Shown piece after piece: positions 36,697-45,474 of a DNA stretch of 64,000 bases (position 1 is the first letter of the stretch; each line of letters begins with the position of its first letter). The DNA is from Novosphingobium sp. B1 (lineage in GTDB: Bacteria > Pseudomonadota > Alphaproteobacteria > Sphingomonadales > Sphingomonadaceae): the NCBI RefSeq assembly GCF_900176395.1, contig NZ_FWXL01000006.1, positions 124,001 through 188,000 on the forward strand, given 5' to 3'. The translations under genes were made by a program, and so were the position numbers. The notes beneath the pieces are model-generated. The model did no database searches and was not told the origin of the DNA. It was given only the letters and a program-made list of their open reading frames with translations.

Positions 36697-37311
36697 ATGC
36701 GAGAGCTTACCCCCCGTATCGCGCTTGAACTGATCGCCCACGAAGGGATCGTGACCGAGGCCTACAAGGATAGCGTGGGGGTATGGACCTGGAGCGTGGG
36801 GATTACCGACGCGAGCGGGCACAAGGTCTTCCCGCGCTACAAGGACAAGCCGCAGCCGCTTGAACACTGCATCGGCGTGTATCTGTGGCTGCTGCGCGAA
36901 AAGTACCTGCCGCCCGTTCTGGCCGCATTCGGTCCCCACGATCCGAGCGAGGCGCAATTGGGTGCGGCGCTATCGTTTCACTGGAACACCGGCGCGATTG
37001 CCCGGGCAAGCTGGATCGGCCGCTTCGTGAAGGGCGACATTGCCGGTGCCCGCGCCTCCATGATGGAATGGGCGCGGCCCAGGGAAGTGCTGGAGCGGCG
37101 GCGCAAGGAGCAGGCGCTGTTCTTCGACAGCAAGTGGAGCGGGGATGGCACTACGCTGGTCCATGGCGTGGCCAAGCCTTCCTACCAGCCGGCACGCGGC
37201 CAGCGCGCGCAGGTTCGCGCGCTGGTCGAAGGGTTGTTTGCGGACAATGCACAAGCCTCGCCCGCGCCAGTATCTGCAAGGCAGACCTGGTTCGACCGCC
37301 TGTTCGACTGA
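36697..37311 (+). CDS. Phage-type lysozyme (glycoside hydrolase 24)
   Basis: A 204-residue muramidase of the T4-lysozyme/endolysin type. The catalytic triad spacing E-x8-D-x5-T is exact: Glu16 in HEG, Asp25 in YKDS, Thr31 in WTWSVG. The family core fills the first 150 residues; the C-terminal 50 residues, ending WFDRLFD, are unusual. No signal peptide is seen. No holin, spanin or other phage gene is adjacent, so this is a solitary, possibly domesticated, phage-derived enzyme, or one delivered by a system elsewhere. ATG at 36697 has GGAG about nine bases upstream. Confidence 0.85.
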   Translation: MRELTPRIALELIAHEGIVTEAYKDSVGVWTWSVGITDASGHKVFPRYKDKPQPLEHCIGVYLWLLREKYLPPVLAAFGPHDPSEAQLGAALSFHWNTGAIARASWIGRFVKGDIAGARASMMEWARPREVLERRRKEQALFFDSKWSGDGTTLVHGVAKPSYQPARGQRAQVRALVEGLFADNAQASPAPVSARQTWFDRLFD

Positions 37312-37318
37312 CCGGTGC

Positions 37319-38620
37319 TCAGCCGAACATGCCCTTCCTTGGTCCGAGGTAGCCGAACAGGAAGGCGCCCACTTTCCGCATCTGGATCTCTTCCGCGCCC
37401 TCGGTGATGCGGTAGCGGCGGTGGTGGCGAAAGATGTGTTCGAACGGCTTGTGCCGCGAATAGCCGATGCCGCCATGGACCTGCATCGCCCGGTCGGCAG
37501 CTTCGCAGACGAGGCGGTTGGCCCAGTAGTTGCACATAGAGACCTTGTCGGACAGTTCGCGCTCGATGCGCTTGTGCCCGCCATCCTCGGCTTCAAGGCG
37601 GTCCATGTCCCAGGCCGTCTTGCGGATCAGCAGGCGCAGCATCTCGCACTGCGTGGCAAGGTCCACGAGCGGGAACTGGATCGCCTGATTGCGCGCCAGT
37701 TCCTCGCCAAAGGGCTTGCGCTCGCGCGCATAGCGCACCGATTCCTCGATGCAGAAGGTGGCCGCGCCAAGCGAGGACGCGGCCTGGCGAATGCGGTTCT
37801 GGTGGACGAAGCTCTGCGCGATGGCGAGGCCGCCGCCGATGGGTCCGAGAATCGCAGCTTCGGGCACCCAGACATTGGTGAACGAAACTCGCGGGTGATC
37901 GGTCGGCATGTTGAAGGTCCACAGGTACTCCTCGATGACGAGGCCTTCCGTGGGGTTCGGGACAAGGAAGCAGGTAATGCCCCGCGCGTCGCCTGGTTCG
38001 CCGCCGGTGCGGGCGAAAGTGGCGCAGTGCGTGGCGACGTGCATGCCGGTGGTCCACATCTTCTCGCCATCGATGCGCCAGCCCGCCACGCCATCGCGCA
38101 CTTCGGGCACGGCGCGCGTTTCCATGTGGGTGGCATCGGAGCCGTGGTTGGGCTCGGTCAGGCCGAAGGCGGTGCGACGGGTGCGGGCAAAGCCGCCCTC
38201 GATGAATTCTCGTTGCTGTTCAGGCGTGCCGAAGTGTTCGAACATGTTCACGAACGGGAAGTTGCCGACGATCGAGTGTTCGTTCTGCAGGTCGTTATGG
38301 AGGCCGAGGCCCTTGGCCGCGAAGTGATCGCGGATCACCGCCATCCACAGGTTCTTGCCATCCTTGCCGCCATACTTCTTGGGCGCGGAGAACCGCCAGT
38401 GGCCGGCGGCGTCGGCACGGCGGGTGGCTTCGACCAGCAGCGCTTCCCATTCGTGGCGTGGCAGGCCGCCGTTGTCGAAATCGGTGCGCGCCCATTCGCG
38501 ACGGTGGTCGAAGAAGCGGATATTGTCGTCGGCCTGTTCGAGCGGCTTGATCTCGGCCTCGATGAAGGCATCGAGTTCGGCGAGGTAGGCGACGAGGTCT
38601 TGCGGAAGGTCGAAGTCCAT
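37319..38620 (-). CDS. Acyl-CoA dehydrogenase, ACAD10/11-like
   Basis: A 433-residue FAD enzyme with all acyl-CoA dehydrogenase landmarks: FGLTEPNHGSDATHM (FAD and acyl contacts), the WTTGMH segment, RKPFGEELARNQAIQ, the VHGGIGYSRHKPFEHIFRHHR stretch and the FLFGYLGPRKG end. Its ATG shares a base with the stop of the upstream phosphotransferase gene (TGATG), so the two are translationally coupled. That pairing is known from LvaA/LvaC in Pseudomonas and the fused ACAD10/ACAD11 enzymes, which process 4-hydroxyacyl-CoAs through a phosphorylated intermediate. This reaction is an inference here. Confidence 0.88.
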   Translation of the reverse strand: MDFDLPQDLVAYLAELDAFIEAEIKPLEQADDNIRFFDHRREWARTDFDNGGLPRHEWEALLVEATRRADAAGHWRFSAPKKYGGKDGKNLWMAVIRDHFAAKGLGLHNDLQNEHSIVGNFPFVNMFEHFGTPEQQREFIEGGFARTRRTAFGLTEPNHGSDATHMETRAVPEVRDGVAGWRIDGEKMWTTGMHVATHCATFARTGGEPGDARGITCFLVPNPTEGLVIEEYLWTFNMPTDHPRVSFTNVWVPEAAILGPIGGGLAIAQSFVHQNRIRQAASSLGAATFCIEESVRYARERKPFGEELARNQAIQFPLVDLATQCEMLRLLIRKTAWDMDRLEAEDGGHKRIERELSDKVSMCNYWANRLVCEAADRAMQVHGGIGYSRHKPFEHIFRHHRRYRITEGAEEIQMRKVGAFLFGYLGPRKGMFG

Positions 38621-39939
38621 CAACGGTGCTCCCATAGCTTGGTGGCGGCGGCGAGCGCCGGGTATTTGGGCATGTCGGTGGCAAGGGTGGCGAGGGCACG
38701 AGCGCGCAAGGAAGCGAGAAGGCCCGGCGTGGAGAGGGTCTGGCGACCTGCGAGGATGTCCTGCGCGAGCAAGTGGTCTGCCGGGGAAGGGCGGTGGGCG
38801 AGTTCGCGACGGACGATGCCGAGCGCGTTCTGGGCGACGGCCAGTTCCCAGCGTTCGCGCCCGGAAAGCTTGTCCTTGACCGTGGCGGCCAGCCATTCGG
38901 ACACGGCGGTGAGGATTTCGGCCGCCGTGGGTTCGCCCAATTGCGGTGCAGGTGGCAGCGTTCCGGCAGGAAGCGCGCGGTCCCGCTCTGCCTGTGGGGC
39001 CTCGCTTTCGAGCAGGAGAAGAAGGTCCAGTTCCTGTTCGGCGCAGCGACGGGCGACGACGACCCGCTCCAGCGAACGATCAGTGCCGCTGCGCCATGAC
39101 TGGCCCATCGACAGGCAACCAAGCGCCCACCACACCGTGCGGTACACCAGCCAGAAACGGAAGCGTGCCGGATCGAAGCGTTCGCCGCCGGCAGCTTCGT
39201 AGGCGGCGGCAAGACTGGCGATGTCGGTGAGGCCGAAGGCGGGCTGGTCGAGCCTGCCAAAGCGCCACACGGTCATGCAGCTATAGGCGAGATCCTCGTG
39301 CCCGTCGCCCAGGTGGGCCAGTTCCCAATCCAGCACGCCGGACAGGCGGCCCTGGTCCACCATGACATTGCCGATGCGGAAATCGCCGTGGACGACGACG
39401 GGTTCGGCAGGTGGGGGCAGGTTGGCGCGGAGCCACGCCAGCCCGAGCGCGATGATCGGGCGGTCTGCACCGGCTTGCGCGAACTGCAGGGCGAGATTCT
39501 CGACCCCTGCTGCGGGTTCGAGCCTCGGCAGGAAGGCGAGCGATGCGGGATCGAGACGGTGAATGCCGGCAAGGGCGCGGGCCAGATCGTCGGCGAGGGC
39601 AGGGGATGAGGCCAAGGCGTTCTCGGGCTCGGCCGTGCCGGGCAGGCAGCGCATGATGAAGCCGATGCCAAGGCCGTCTTCGGGCGAGAGGTCGGCAATG
39701 ACTTCGGGGGCGGCGATTGCGGCGGCATGGGCGCGGCGGATCAGCTCAGCCTCGCCGGCCATGTCGAGCGGGCGCGCGGCGATCCATTCGGCAGAGGGCG
39801 CGCGGCGCAGGACGAAGCGGTGTTCGCCGCAGACGAAGACCCACGATTCCATGTTCGCGCCGCCCGACAGGCGCTGCAGGCCACCGACCTGACCCGGATG
39901 GCCGGCGCGGGCCATGACGGCTGCGAGCTGCTGTTCCAT
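38620..39939 (-). CDS. Phosphotransferase (APH family) with C-terminal DUF6285-like domain
   Basis: A 439-residue kinase-fold protein. Residues 1 to about 300 form the aminoglycoside phosphotransferase-like domain with the catalytic HGDFRIGNVM (about 195) and the metal-binding Asp of GVLDWELAHLGD. The last 100 residues match the helical domain often fused to such kinases (EPTAAEILTAVSEWL). Coupled to the acyl-CoA dehydrogenase gene by TGATG, it probably phosphorylates a hydroxyacyl-CoA. The start at 39939 has GGAGAGG upstream. A TTAACCGATCGATTAA near-palindrome lies 50 bases before it. Confidence 0.85.
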   Translation of the reverse strand: MEQQLAAVMARAGHPGQVGGLQRLSGGANMESWVFVCGEHRFVLRRAPSAEWIAARPLDMAGEAELIRRAHAAAIAAPEVIADLSPEDGLGIGFIMRCLPGTAEPENALASSPALADDLARALAGIHRLDPASLAFLPRLEPAAGVENLALQFAQAGADRPIIALGLAWLRANLPPPAEPVVVHGDFRIGNVMVDQGRLSGVLDWELAHLGDGHEDLAYSCMTVWRFGRLDQPAFGLTDIASLAAAYEAAGGERFDPARFRFWLVYRTVWWALGCLSMGQSWRSGTDRSLERVVVARRCAEQELDLLLLLESEAPQAERDRALPAGTLPPAPQLGEPTAAEILTAVSEWLAATVKDKLSGRERWELAVAQNALGIVRRELAHRPSPADHLLAQDILAGRQTLSTPGLLASLRARALATLATDMPKYPALAAATKLWEHR

Positions 39940-39988
39940 CGCCTCTCCATGCGGGCGGCCATGCCTGCCGCCTCGTATGCGACTATCC

Positions 39989-40004
39989 TTAACCGATCGA
40001 TTAA
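39989..40004. promoter_or_regulatory. Operator-like palindrome before the phosphotransferase/dehydrogenase pair
   Basis: The 16-base sequence TTAACCGATCGATTAA is a near-perfect palindrome (one mismatched pair). It lies in the 222-base divergent region, 50 bases from the phosphotransferase start and 157 from the serine hydrolase start. Its length and symmetry suit a TetR-type repressor, but no such gene is in the neighbourhood. The eight-base gap between TTAA halves argues against a CtrA box. Confidence 0.45.
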
Positions 40005-40161
40005 AGTCCAGCGGGAAATGGCGGATGGAAATAGGTTCCCGCAGACGGGTCAATCTGCGCAAAACCTGCGCCGAGATGTTCCGGCGGGCACTTTGCCTAC
40101 CAATCGCAATGCGTTACTCATGTTAAAGCGACATAAACCGGGATGGGATATAGGGGTCGGC

Positions 40162-41127
40162 ATGAAGTTCCGTTCGGCAAGAATCATCGCTGCACTGCTC
40201 ACTGCGGCACCCGCGCTGGTCGCGACCGTTCCGCAGGTGCAAAGCCGGGCGACGGTTTCGCTGCAGGACCAGCGCGATCAGGCGATCCAGCAGCAGGTTG
40301 CGGCTATCGCTGCTGAAGGGCGCGGCAGGATCGGTGTTGCCGCGATGGACCTCGACGGGGGCGGGCAGATCTTCGTGAATGGCGACATGCCCTTCCCGAT
40401 GGCCAGCACCGCCAAGATCGCCGTTGCCGCCACGTTCCTCGAACAGGTCGAAAAGGGCGCCTACCGGCTCGACCAGCAATTCCCGATGATGGTGCGCGTG
40501 GCCGAGCGTGGTGCGCCCAGCCCCGAGGCGCCGCTGCGCGCCGGCACGGTGATGACCGCGCAGAGCCTGATGGAACTGATGATCACCCGCAGCCACAACG
40601 AGGCGACCGATGGGCTGATCACGGCCGTGGGCGGCGTGCAGAACGTCAACCGCTGGCTGACGCGTAACGGCATCACCGGGCAACGGCTTGACCATACCAT
40701 GGCGACACTGGTGCGCGACGACGGCAAGGTCGATCCCGCGCGCGTGATCGATACCCGCACGTCGAGCACGCCGCGGGCGATGGTCGCGCTGCTCGCCGCG
40801 ATCGATCGCGGCAACGTGATGAGCCCTGAAAGCCGCGCCGTGCTGCTCGACACGATGACCCGCACCAGCACCGGCAAGACCCGCATTCGCGCAGGCCTGC
40901 CCGAGGGCACGCTGGTGGCCCACAAGACGGGGACGCTTTCGGGCGTGACCGACGATGTCGGTATCGTGCGCCTGCCCGACGGGCGCCACCTGGCGCTGGT
41001 GTTCTTCGTGACCGGGCCCGAGGGACACGCTGCCCACGCCGGGCTGATCGCACGGATGACGCGGGCGATCTACGATGGTTACAGCGTGCCGCTGGCGCGC
41101 AACACGCAGGACCTCGTGCGCCGCTGA
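40162..41127 (+). CDS. Class A beta-lactamase-like serine hydrolase lacking Glu166
   Basis: A 321-residue protein with an N-terminal signal sequence (about 1-28). The penicilloyl-serine transferase motifs are intact: STAK at Ser82-Lys85, SHN at 144-146 in place of SDN, and KTG at 255-257. The DTRTSSTPRAM segment aligns with the class A 'RDTTxPxAM' region, but no Glu is present where class A enzymes carry the deacylating Glu166. It may therefore be a penicillin-binding or other hydrolase rather than an efficient beta-lactamase. ATG at 40162 follows AGGGG. Divergent from the phosphotransferase gene. Confidence 0.8.
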   Translation: MKFRSARIIAALLTAAPALVATVPQVQSRATVSLQDQRDQAIQQQVAAIAAEGRGRIGVAAMDLDGGGQIFVNGDMPFPMASTAKIAVAATFLEQVEKGAYRLDQQFPMMVRVAERGAPSPEAPLRAGTVMTAQSLMELMITRSHNEATDGLITAVGGVQNVNRWLTRNGITGQRLDHTMATLVRDDGKVDPARVIDTRTSSTPRAMVALLAAIDRGNVMSPESRAVLLDTMTRTSTGKTRIRAGLPEGTLVAHKTGTLSGVTDDVGIVRLPDGRHLALVFFVTGPEGHAAHAGLIARMTRAIYDGYSVPLARNTQDLVRR

Positions 41128-41243
41128 AGCGGCCGCTGGCCTGACCTCGTTCCGGTAATCTGAGTGCAGGGCGCGCGGCTTCTGGTCGTGCGCTCTTCTG
41201 CGTCTGCGGTTTTGACAGGCCCTGCGTTTATCCGGAGCAACGA

Positions 41244-41274
41244 AAAAGGGCGCGGTCCGAAGACCACGCCCTTC
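41244..41274 (-). terminator. Rho-independent terminator of the small lipoprotein gene
   Basis: On the minus strand a 12-bp stem with one mismatch closes a TTCG tetraloop and runs into TTTTT. It begins about 32 bases past the lipoprotein stop codon. Confidence 0.88.
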
Positions 41275-41305
41275 TATCGGTGTAACCTGCCCTTGCGGGC
41301 GGGAA

Positions 41306-41503
41306 TTACATCGCTGCAGCTTCGCTCGCGTCAGCAGCGGCTTCCGAAGCGGCGCCCGAAGCGTCAGCAGCGGCGCCCGAAGCGTCCATAGCAGCTTCAG
41401 TTGCTTCCATTGCAGCTTCGGTGGCTTCTTCAGCCGGCTTTTCCGAGCAGCCAGCGAGGGCAAAAGCGGTGCCGGCGACAGCGGCGAGGATGAGCTTGCG
41501 CAT
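41306..41503 (-). CDS. Small Ala-rich lipoprotein
   Basis: A 65-residue precursor with a signal peptide ending in the lipobox LAGC (Cys19), followed by a mature part made almost wholly of Ala, Glu, Asp, Ser and Met in near-repeats such as EATEAAM, DASGAAADASGAAS. The acidic, helical, low-complexity body recalls small envelope lipoproteins, but I cannot assign a family. It has its own strong terminator and is a single-gene unit. Confidence 0.8.
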   Translation of the reverse strand: MRKLILAAVAGTAFALAGCSEKPAEEATEAAMEATEAAMDASGAAADASGAASEAAADASEAAAM

Positions 41504-41710
41504 GCGTTACAATCCCTGGATTGAAGTGAACAGCGCCGGGCAAGCAGCCCGCCGCAAAGCCTACTCAAGCGGTAGACTTCGCGACCCAATTAATCGGCAA
41601 TTCATCGCGTTGCAAGCACAAGACGTATGCATTCTGTCTCATACTGCCTAGTGCGCGGGTGGGCTTGCCTTTTTTCTGCCGGATTTCCGGGGCTTTTGAC
41701 GTTGTGCACA

Positions 41711-41746
41711 TGCGTCATAAAGTTGCGGAAGCAACCCGATGACGCA
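41711..41746 (+). promoter_or_regulatory. Nested 36-base inverted repeat before polA
   Basis: Outer arms TGCGTCAT (41711-41718) and ATGACGCA (41739-41746) and inner arms GTTGC (41722-41726) and GCAAC (41731-41735) are both perfect, separated by symmetric three-base bulges, with a GGAA loop. It ends 27 bases before the polA ATG, in a leader with no visible ribosome site. It could be an mRNA structure controlling polA translation or a double operator. Confidence 0.5.
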
Positions 41747-41773
41747 GACCCAATGCCCTGCTAACACCCCGTC

Positions 41774-44611
41774 ATGAGCGAAAAGCAGCATCTCTATCTG
41801 GTCGACGGATCGGCCTACATATTCCGTGCCTATCACCGCCTGCCACCTCTGACGAATCCCGCCGGAGTGCCCGTAGGCGCGGTCTATGGCTATACCACCA
41901 TGCTGTGGAAGCTGGCCGAGGACCTGCACAAGGCCGATGGTCCGACGCACCTTGCAGTGATTCTCGACAAGGCGGGCACGTCGTTCCGCAACGATCTTTA
42001 CGACCAGTACAAGGCGAACCGTCCGCCGCCGCCCGAAGACCTCGTGCCGCAGTTCCCGCTTATCCGCGATGCGACGCGGGCGTTCAGCCTCGCCTGCATC
42101 GAGGAAGACGCGCTGGAGGCCGACGACCTGATTGCGTCCTATGCGCGCGCCGCGACGCTTCAGGGCTGGGACGTGACCATCGTATCGTCCGACAAGGACC
42201 TGATGCAGCTGGTGGGCCGCTGCGCCACGGGCGGTGGCTGCATCGACATGCTCGACACGATGAAGAACCAGCGTATCGACATTCCCGAAGTGGTCGAGAA
42301 GTTCGGCGTGCCGCCCGAGAAGGTCGGCGATGTGCTGGCGCTGATGGGCGATTCGGTCGACAACGTGCCAGGCATTCGCGGCATTGGCCCCAAGACGGCC
42401 ACGAAGCTGATCCAGGAACATGGCGATCTCGAATCGGCGCTGGCCGCAGCGCCAACGATGAAGGCGAGCAAGCTGCGCGAGAGCCTGATCGAACAGGCCG
42501 ACATGGCCCGGCTTTCGCGCGTGCTGGTGCAGCTCAAGGAAGATTGCGAGCTGCCGATCCCGATCGAGGACTTCGCGCTGGGCCAGATCCCGCGCGAACC
42601 ACTGGCGGCGTTTCTGGAAGAACACGGCTTTACCAGCTTGCTGCGCCGCCTTGACGACGGCAAGGGCAGCCCCGGCCCCAAGACCCAGCTGAACCCGGCC
42701 AAGCCGGACAACAAGGCGGCGCCGGCAGCGCCGGCCGGCAATCGCCAGCCATTGCCGAATTGGCCCGCACTGGATCTTGGCGCTTATGCCTGCGTCCAGT
42801 CGATCGGGGAGTTGCAGCAATGGGTTGCGCGGGCGTTCGACGCGCGGGTGGTGGCGATCGATACCGAGACGAGCGCGCTTGATGCAATGCGCGCCGATCT
42901 GGTCGGCGTGAGCCTGGCGCTCGGGCCGAATGACGCATGCTATATTCCCCTGGGCCATGGCGGGGCGGACATGTTCGCCGAAAAGCCGGTGCAGGTTGAC
43001 CGCGCCGAGGCACTGGCTGCCCTCAAGCCGCTGCTGGAAAGCGATGCGGTGCTGAAGGTCGGCCAGAACATCAAGTACGACCTCAACATCCTCGCCCGCC
43101 ACGGTATCCATGTGGCGCCGATCGACGATACGATGGTCATGAGCTTCTGCCTCGATGCCGGGCGCAGCGAAACCGGCCTTGCCGGCCACGGCATGGACGA
43201 ACTGGCCGAGCGGCACCTGCTGCACAGCACGATGAAGTTCAAGGACCTGTGCGGCACCGGCAAGAAGGCGATCTCGTTCGCCGAAGTGCCACTGGCCGAC
43301 GCGACGCGCTATGCCGCGGAGGATGCCGACGTGACCTGGCGTCTGCACCGGCTGTTCCAGCCGCGGCTGGTCGACGAGGCGGGGATGCGCATCTACCAGA
43401 AGGTCGATCGTCCGCTGGTGCCGGTCGTGGCCATGATGGAGCGCAACGGCATCAAGGTGGACCGCGAGCGGCTCTCGGGTCTCTCCACCGAGTTTGCGGC
43501 GCAGATCGCCCGCCTTGAAAGCGTGATCTTCGAGAAGTGCGGACAGAGCTTCACCATCGGCAGCCCCAAGCAGTTGGGCGAAATCCTGTTCGACAAGCTT
43601 GGCTACAAGGGCGGAAAGAAGGGCAAGACCGGGCAGTATTCGACCGACCAGTCGGTGCTGGAAGGACTGGCCGGGCAAGGAGCCGAAGTGGCGACCCTGG
43701 TGCTGGAATGGCGGCAGCTGTCAAAGCTCAAGTCGACCTATACCGATGCGCTGCAGGCCGCGATCAACCCGGACACTGGCCGCGTGCACACCAGCTACTC
43801 ACTGGTTGGGGCGCAGACCGGGCGGCTTTCGTCGAACGAGCCCAACTTGCAGAACATTCCGATCCGCACCGAGATCGGCCGTCAGATCCGCGATGCCTTC
43901 GTGGCCGAGCCGGGCAATGTGCTACTGGCGGCGGACTACAGCCAGATCGAACTGCGGCTTGCCGCACACATGGCCGATGTGCCTGCGCTGAAGGAGGCCT
44001 TCGCAGCTGGCGAGGACATCCACGCACGCACCGCGATGGAAATGTTCGGCACGGTTGACCGCGATACGCGCGGCCGCGCCAAGACAATCAACTTCGCGAT
44101 CCTCTACGGCATCAGCCGCTGGGGCCTTGGCGGGCGGCTGGGCGTCAGCGCGGACGAGGCGCAGGCGATGATCGACCGCTACTTCGAACGATTCCCCGGC
44201 ATCCAGCGCTACATCCACGAGACTTTGGAGAGCGTGCGCGAGTGCGGGTATTCGCAGACGCTGTTCGGCCGCAAGACCTGGTTCCCGCGCATTGGCTCGA
44301 AGAATCAGGCCGAACGGCAGGGCAGCGAACGCGCAGCGATCAACGCCCCGATCCAGGGCACCAGCGCCGATATCATCAAGCGCGCCATGGCCCGCATGAT
44401 GCCCGCGCTGGCCGAAGCAGGCTTGCCCAACGCGAAGATGCTGCTGCAGGTCCACGACGAACTCGTGTTCGAGCTGCCGGAAGGCGATGTGGAAAAGGCA
44501 CGGCCAGTGATCGAGCGGGTGATGGCAACGTCGGCGGAACCGGCAGTGAAGCTCAGCGTGCCGCTCGGCGTCGAGATCGGCACCGGCCTGTCATGGGGCG
44601 CGGCGCACTGA
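41774..44611 (+). CDS. polA: DNA polymerase I
   Basis: Repair and Okazaki-fragment polymerase with nick translation activity. In 945 residues all three domains are seen. The 5'-3' exonuclease spans 1-300 with LVDGSAYIFRAYH and GDSVDNVPGIRGIGPKTA. The proofreading 3'-5' exonuclease keeps its DTET metal motif near residue 362. The polymerase domain has motif A ADYSQIELRLAAHM, motif B RAKTINFAILYGIS and motif C LLQVHDELVFE. No Shine-Dalgarno sequence precedes the ATG, and a nested hairpin sits just upstream. Confidence 0.96.
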   Translation: MSEKQHLYLVDGSAYIFRAYHRLPPLTNPAGVPVGAVYGYTTMLWKLAEDLHKADGPTHLAVILDKAGTSFRNDLYDQYKANRPPPPEDLVPQFPLIRDATRAFSLACIEEDALEADDLIASYARAATLQGWDVTIVSSDKDLMQLVGRCATGGGCIDMLDTMKNQRIDIPEVVEKFGVPPEKVGDVLALMGDSVDNVPGIRGIGPKTATKLIQEHGDLESALAAAPTMKASKLRESLIEQADMARLSRVLVQLKEDCELPIPIEDFALGQIPREPLAAFLEEHGFTSLLRRLDDGKGSPGPKTQLNPAKPDNKAAPAAPAGNRQPLPNWPALDLGAYACVQSIGELQQWVARAFDARVVAIDTETSALDAMRADLVGVSLALGPNDACYIPLGHGGADMFAEKPVQVDRAEALAALKPLLESDAVLKVGQNIKYDLNILARHGIHVAPIDDTMVMSFCLDAGRSETGLAGHGMDELAERHLLHSTMKFKDLCGTGKKAISFAEVPLADATRYAAEDADVTWRLHRLFQPRLVDEAGMRIYQKVDRPLVPVVAMMERNGIKVDRERLSGLSTEFAAQIARLESVIFEKCGQSFTIGSPKQLGEILFDKLGYKGGKKGKTGQYSTDQSVLEGLAGQGAEVATLVLEWRQLSKLKSTYTDALQAAINPDTGRVHTSYSLVGAQTGRLSSNEPNLQNIPIRTEIGRQIRDAFVAEPGNVLLAADYSQIELRLAAHMADVPALKEAFAAGEDIHARTAMEMFGTVDRDTRGRAKTINFAILYGISRWGLGGRLGVSADEAQAMIDRYFERFPGIQRYIHETLESVRECGYSQTLFGRKTWFPRIGSKNQAERQGSERAAINAPIQGTSADIIKRAMARMMPALAEAGLPNAKMLLQVHDELVFELPEGDVEKARPVIERVMATSAEPAVKLSVPLGVEIGTGLSWGAAH

Positions 44612-44614
44612 CGA

Positions 44615-45313
44615 TCAGTCGAGCGCTGCGTACCGGGCAAGATCGGCGGTGCCGAGCGTCACGACCTGATCGTTCGGCACCGAATTGGTGAGTGCGTAAA
44701 ACGCCGAAGCCTTGTCAGGCCCCAGGCCCATCTCTCGATAGTAGTCGACGTAGGCGCGGTTGACCGGAGCGGAAGCGGCGAAGTCGTCGGGTTCGTGGCC
44801 TTCATCATCGATCCACGAATGGACGACGAACTGGGCATCGGGCGCAGCGCTGCGGCTGGCCCCGGCAAGAAACAGTTCGACCGCGCCCGAGCGTACCGAG
44901 CCGTGTTCGGGCACCAGCGTGGCCAAGCCCCTTGCGCGGATCATGCGGCCAAGGCGGAGGTTTGCGTGATCGTCGATCGTGCCCGGGCAATCGGGCATTT
45001 CGAGCACGCGGATGCCTGGGTAGGCCCGCAGCATCTTCTGGAAGTCAGCCGGTGAATAGCTGTCGGTTTCGGCCACGAGCGCCGCGCGCGTGCCATCGAG
45101 CACTTCGAAGGGGCCGAAGCTGGCAACCCCCTTCACATCGGCGCGCGGAATGCCGGCGATGCGTTCCGAGCCGGGTTCATAGACTTCGACGACGGTGGTT
45201 TCGGTCCAGGTAACGCCGTTCTCGGTCCAGGTGCGTGTCGTCACCTCGCGCGCCGAGGCCGCTTGGCAGGCGAACAGGGCGCAGATCGCAGGCAGGAGAA
45301 TGCGGCGGAACAT
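44615..45313 (-). CDS. Exported protein of unknown function, possibly ClpP/crotonase-like fold
   Basis: A 232-residue precursor with a signal peptide (MFRRILLPAICALFACQAASA). The segment GSVRSGAVELFLAGASR followed by QFVVHSW resembles the Ser and His regions of ClpP/crotonase-like hydrolases, but the match is short and I would not rely on it. ATG at 45313 has GGAGAAGG upstream. It converges on polA with three bases between stops. Confidence 0.65.
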   Translation of the reverse strand: MFRRILLPAICALFACQAASAREVTTRTWTENGVTWTETTVVEVYEPGSERIAGIPRADVKGVASFGPFEVLDGTRAALVAETDSYSPADFQKMLRAYPGIRVLEMPDCPGTIDDHANLRLGRMIRARGLATLVPEHGSVRSGAVELFLAGASRSAAPDAQFVVHSWIDDEGHEPDDFAASAPVNRAYVDYYREMGLGPDKASAFYALTNSVPNDQVVTLGTADLARYAALD

Positions 45314-45474
45314 GATCTGCCTTCTCCGCGCGCGTGAATTGCCGAATTGCCAAGGGATGCGGTTAAGATCGCTTCACCATGTCCTGCCGATGCCTCGGAA
45401 ATGGCCGCATCCCGCCGCCGCCAGGCCATGTCCGCTGCTAGGCTACGTAGCATTGCGGATGAGGGGGAGGGTGG

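Noticed and set aside
41648..43678. 676-codon minus-strand frame opposite polA
   Set aside because: Shadow of polA; no ribosome site, no domain, typical biased composition of antisense frames.
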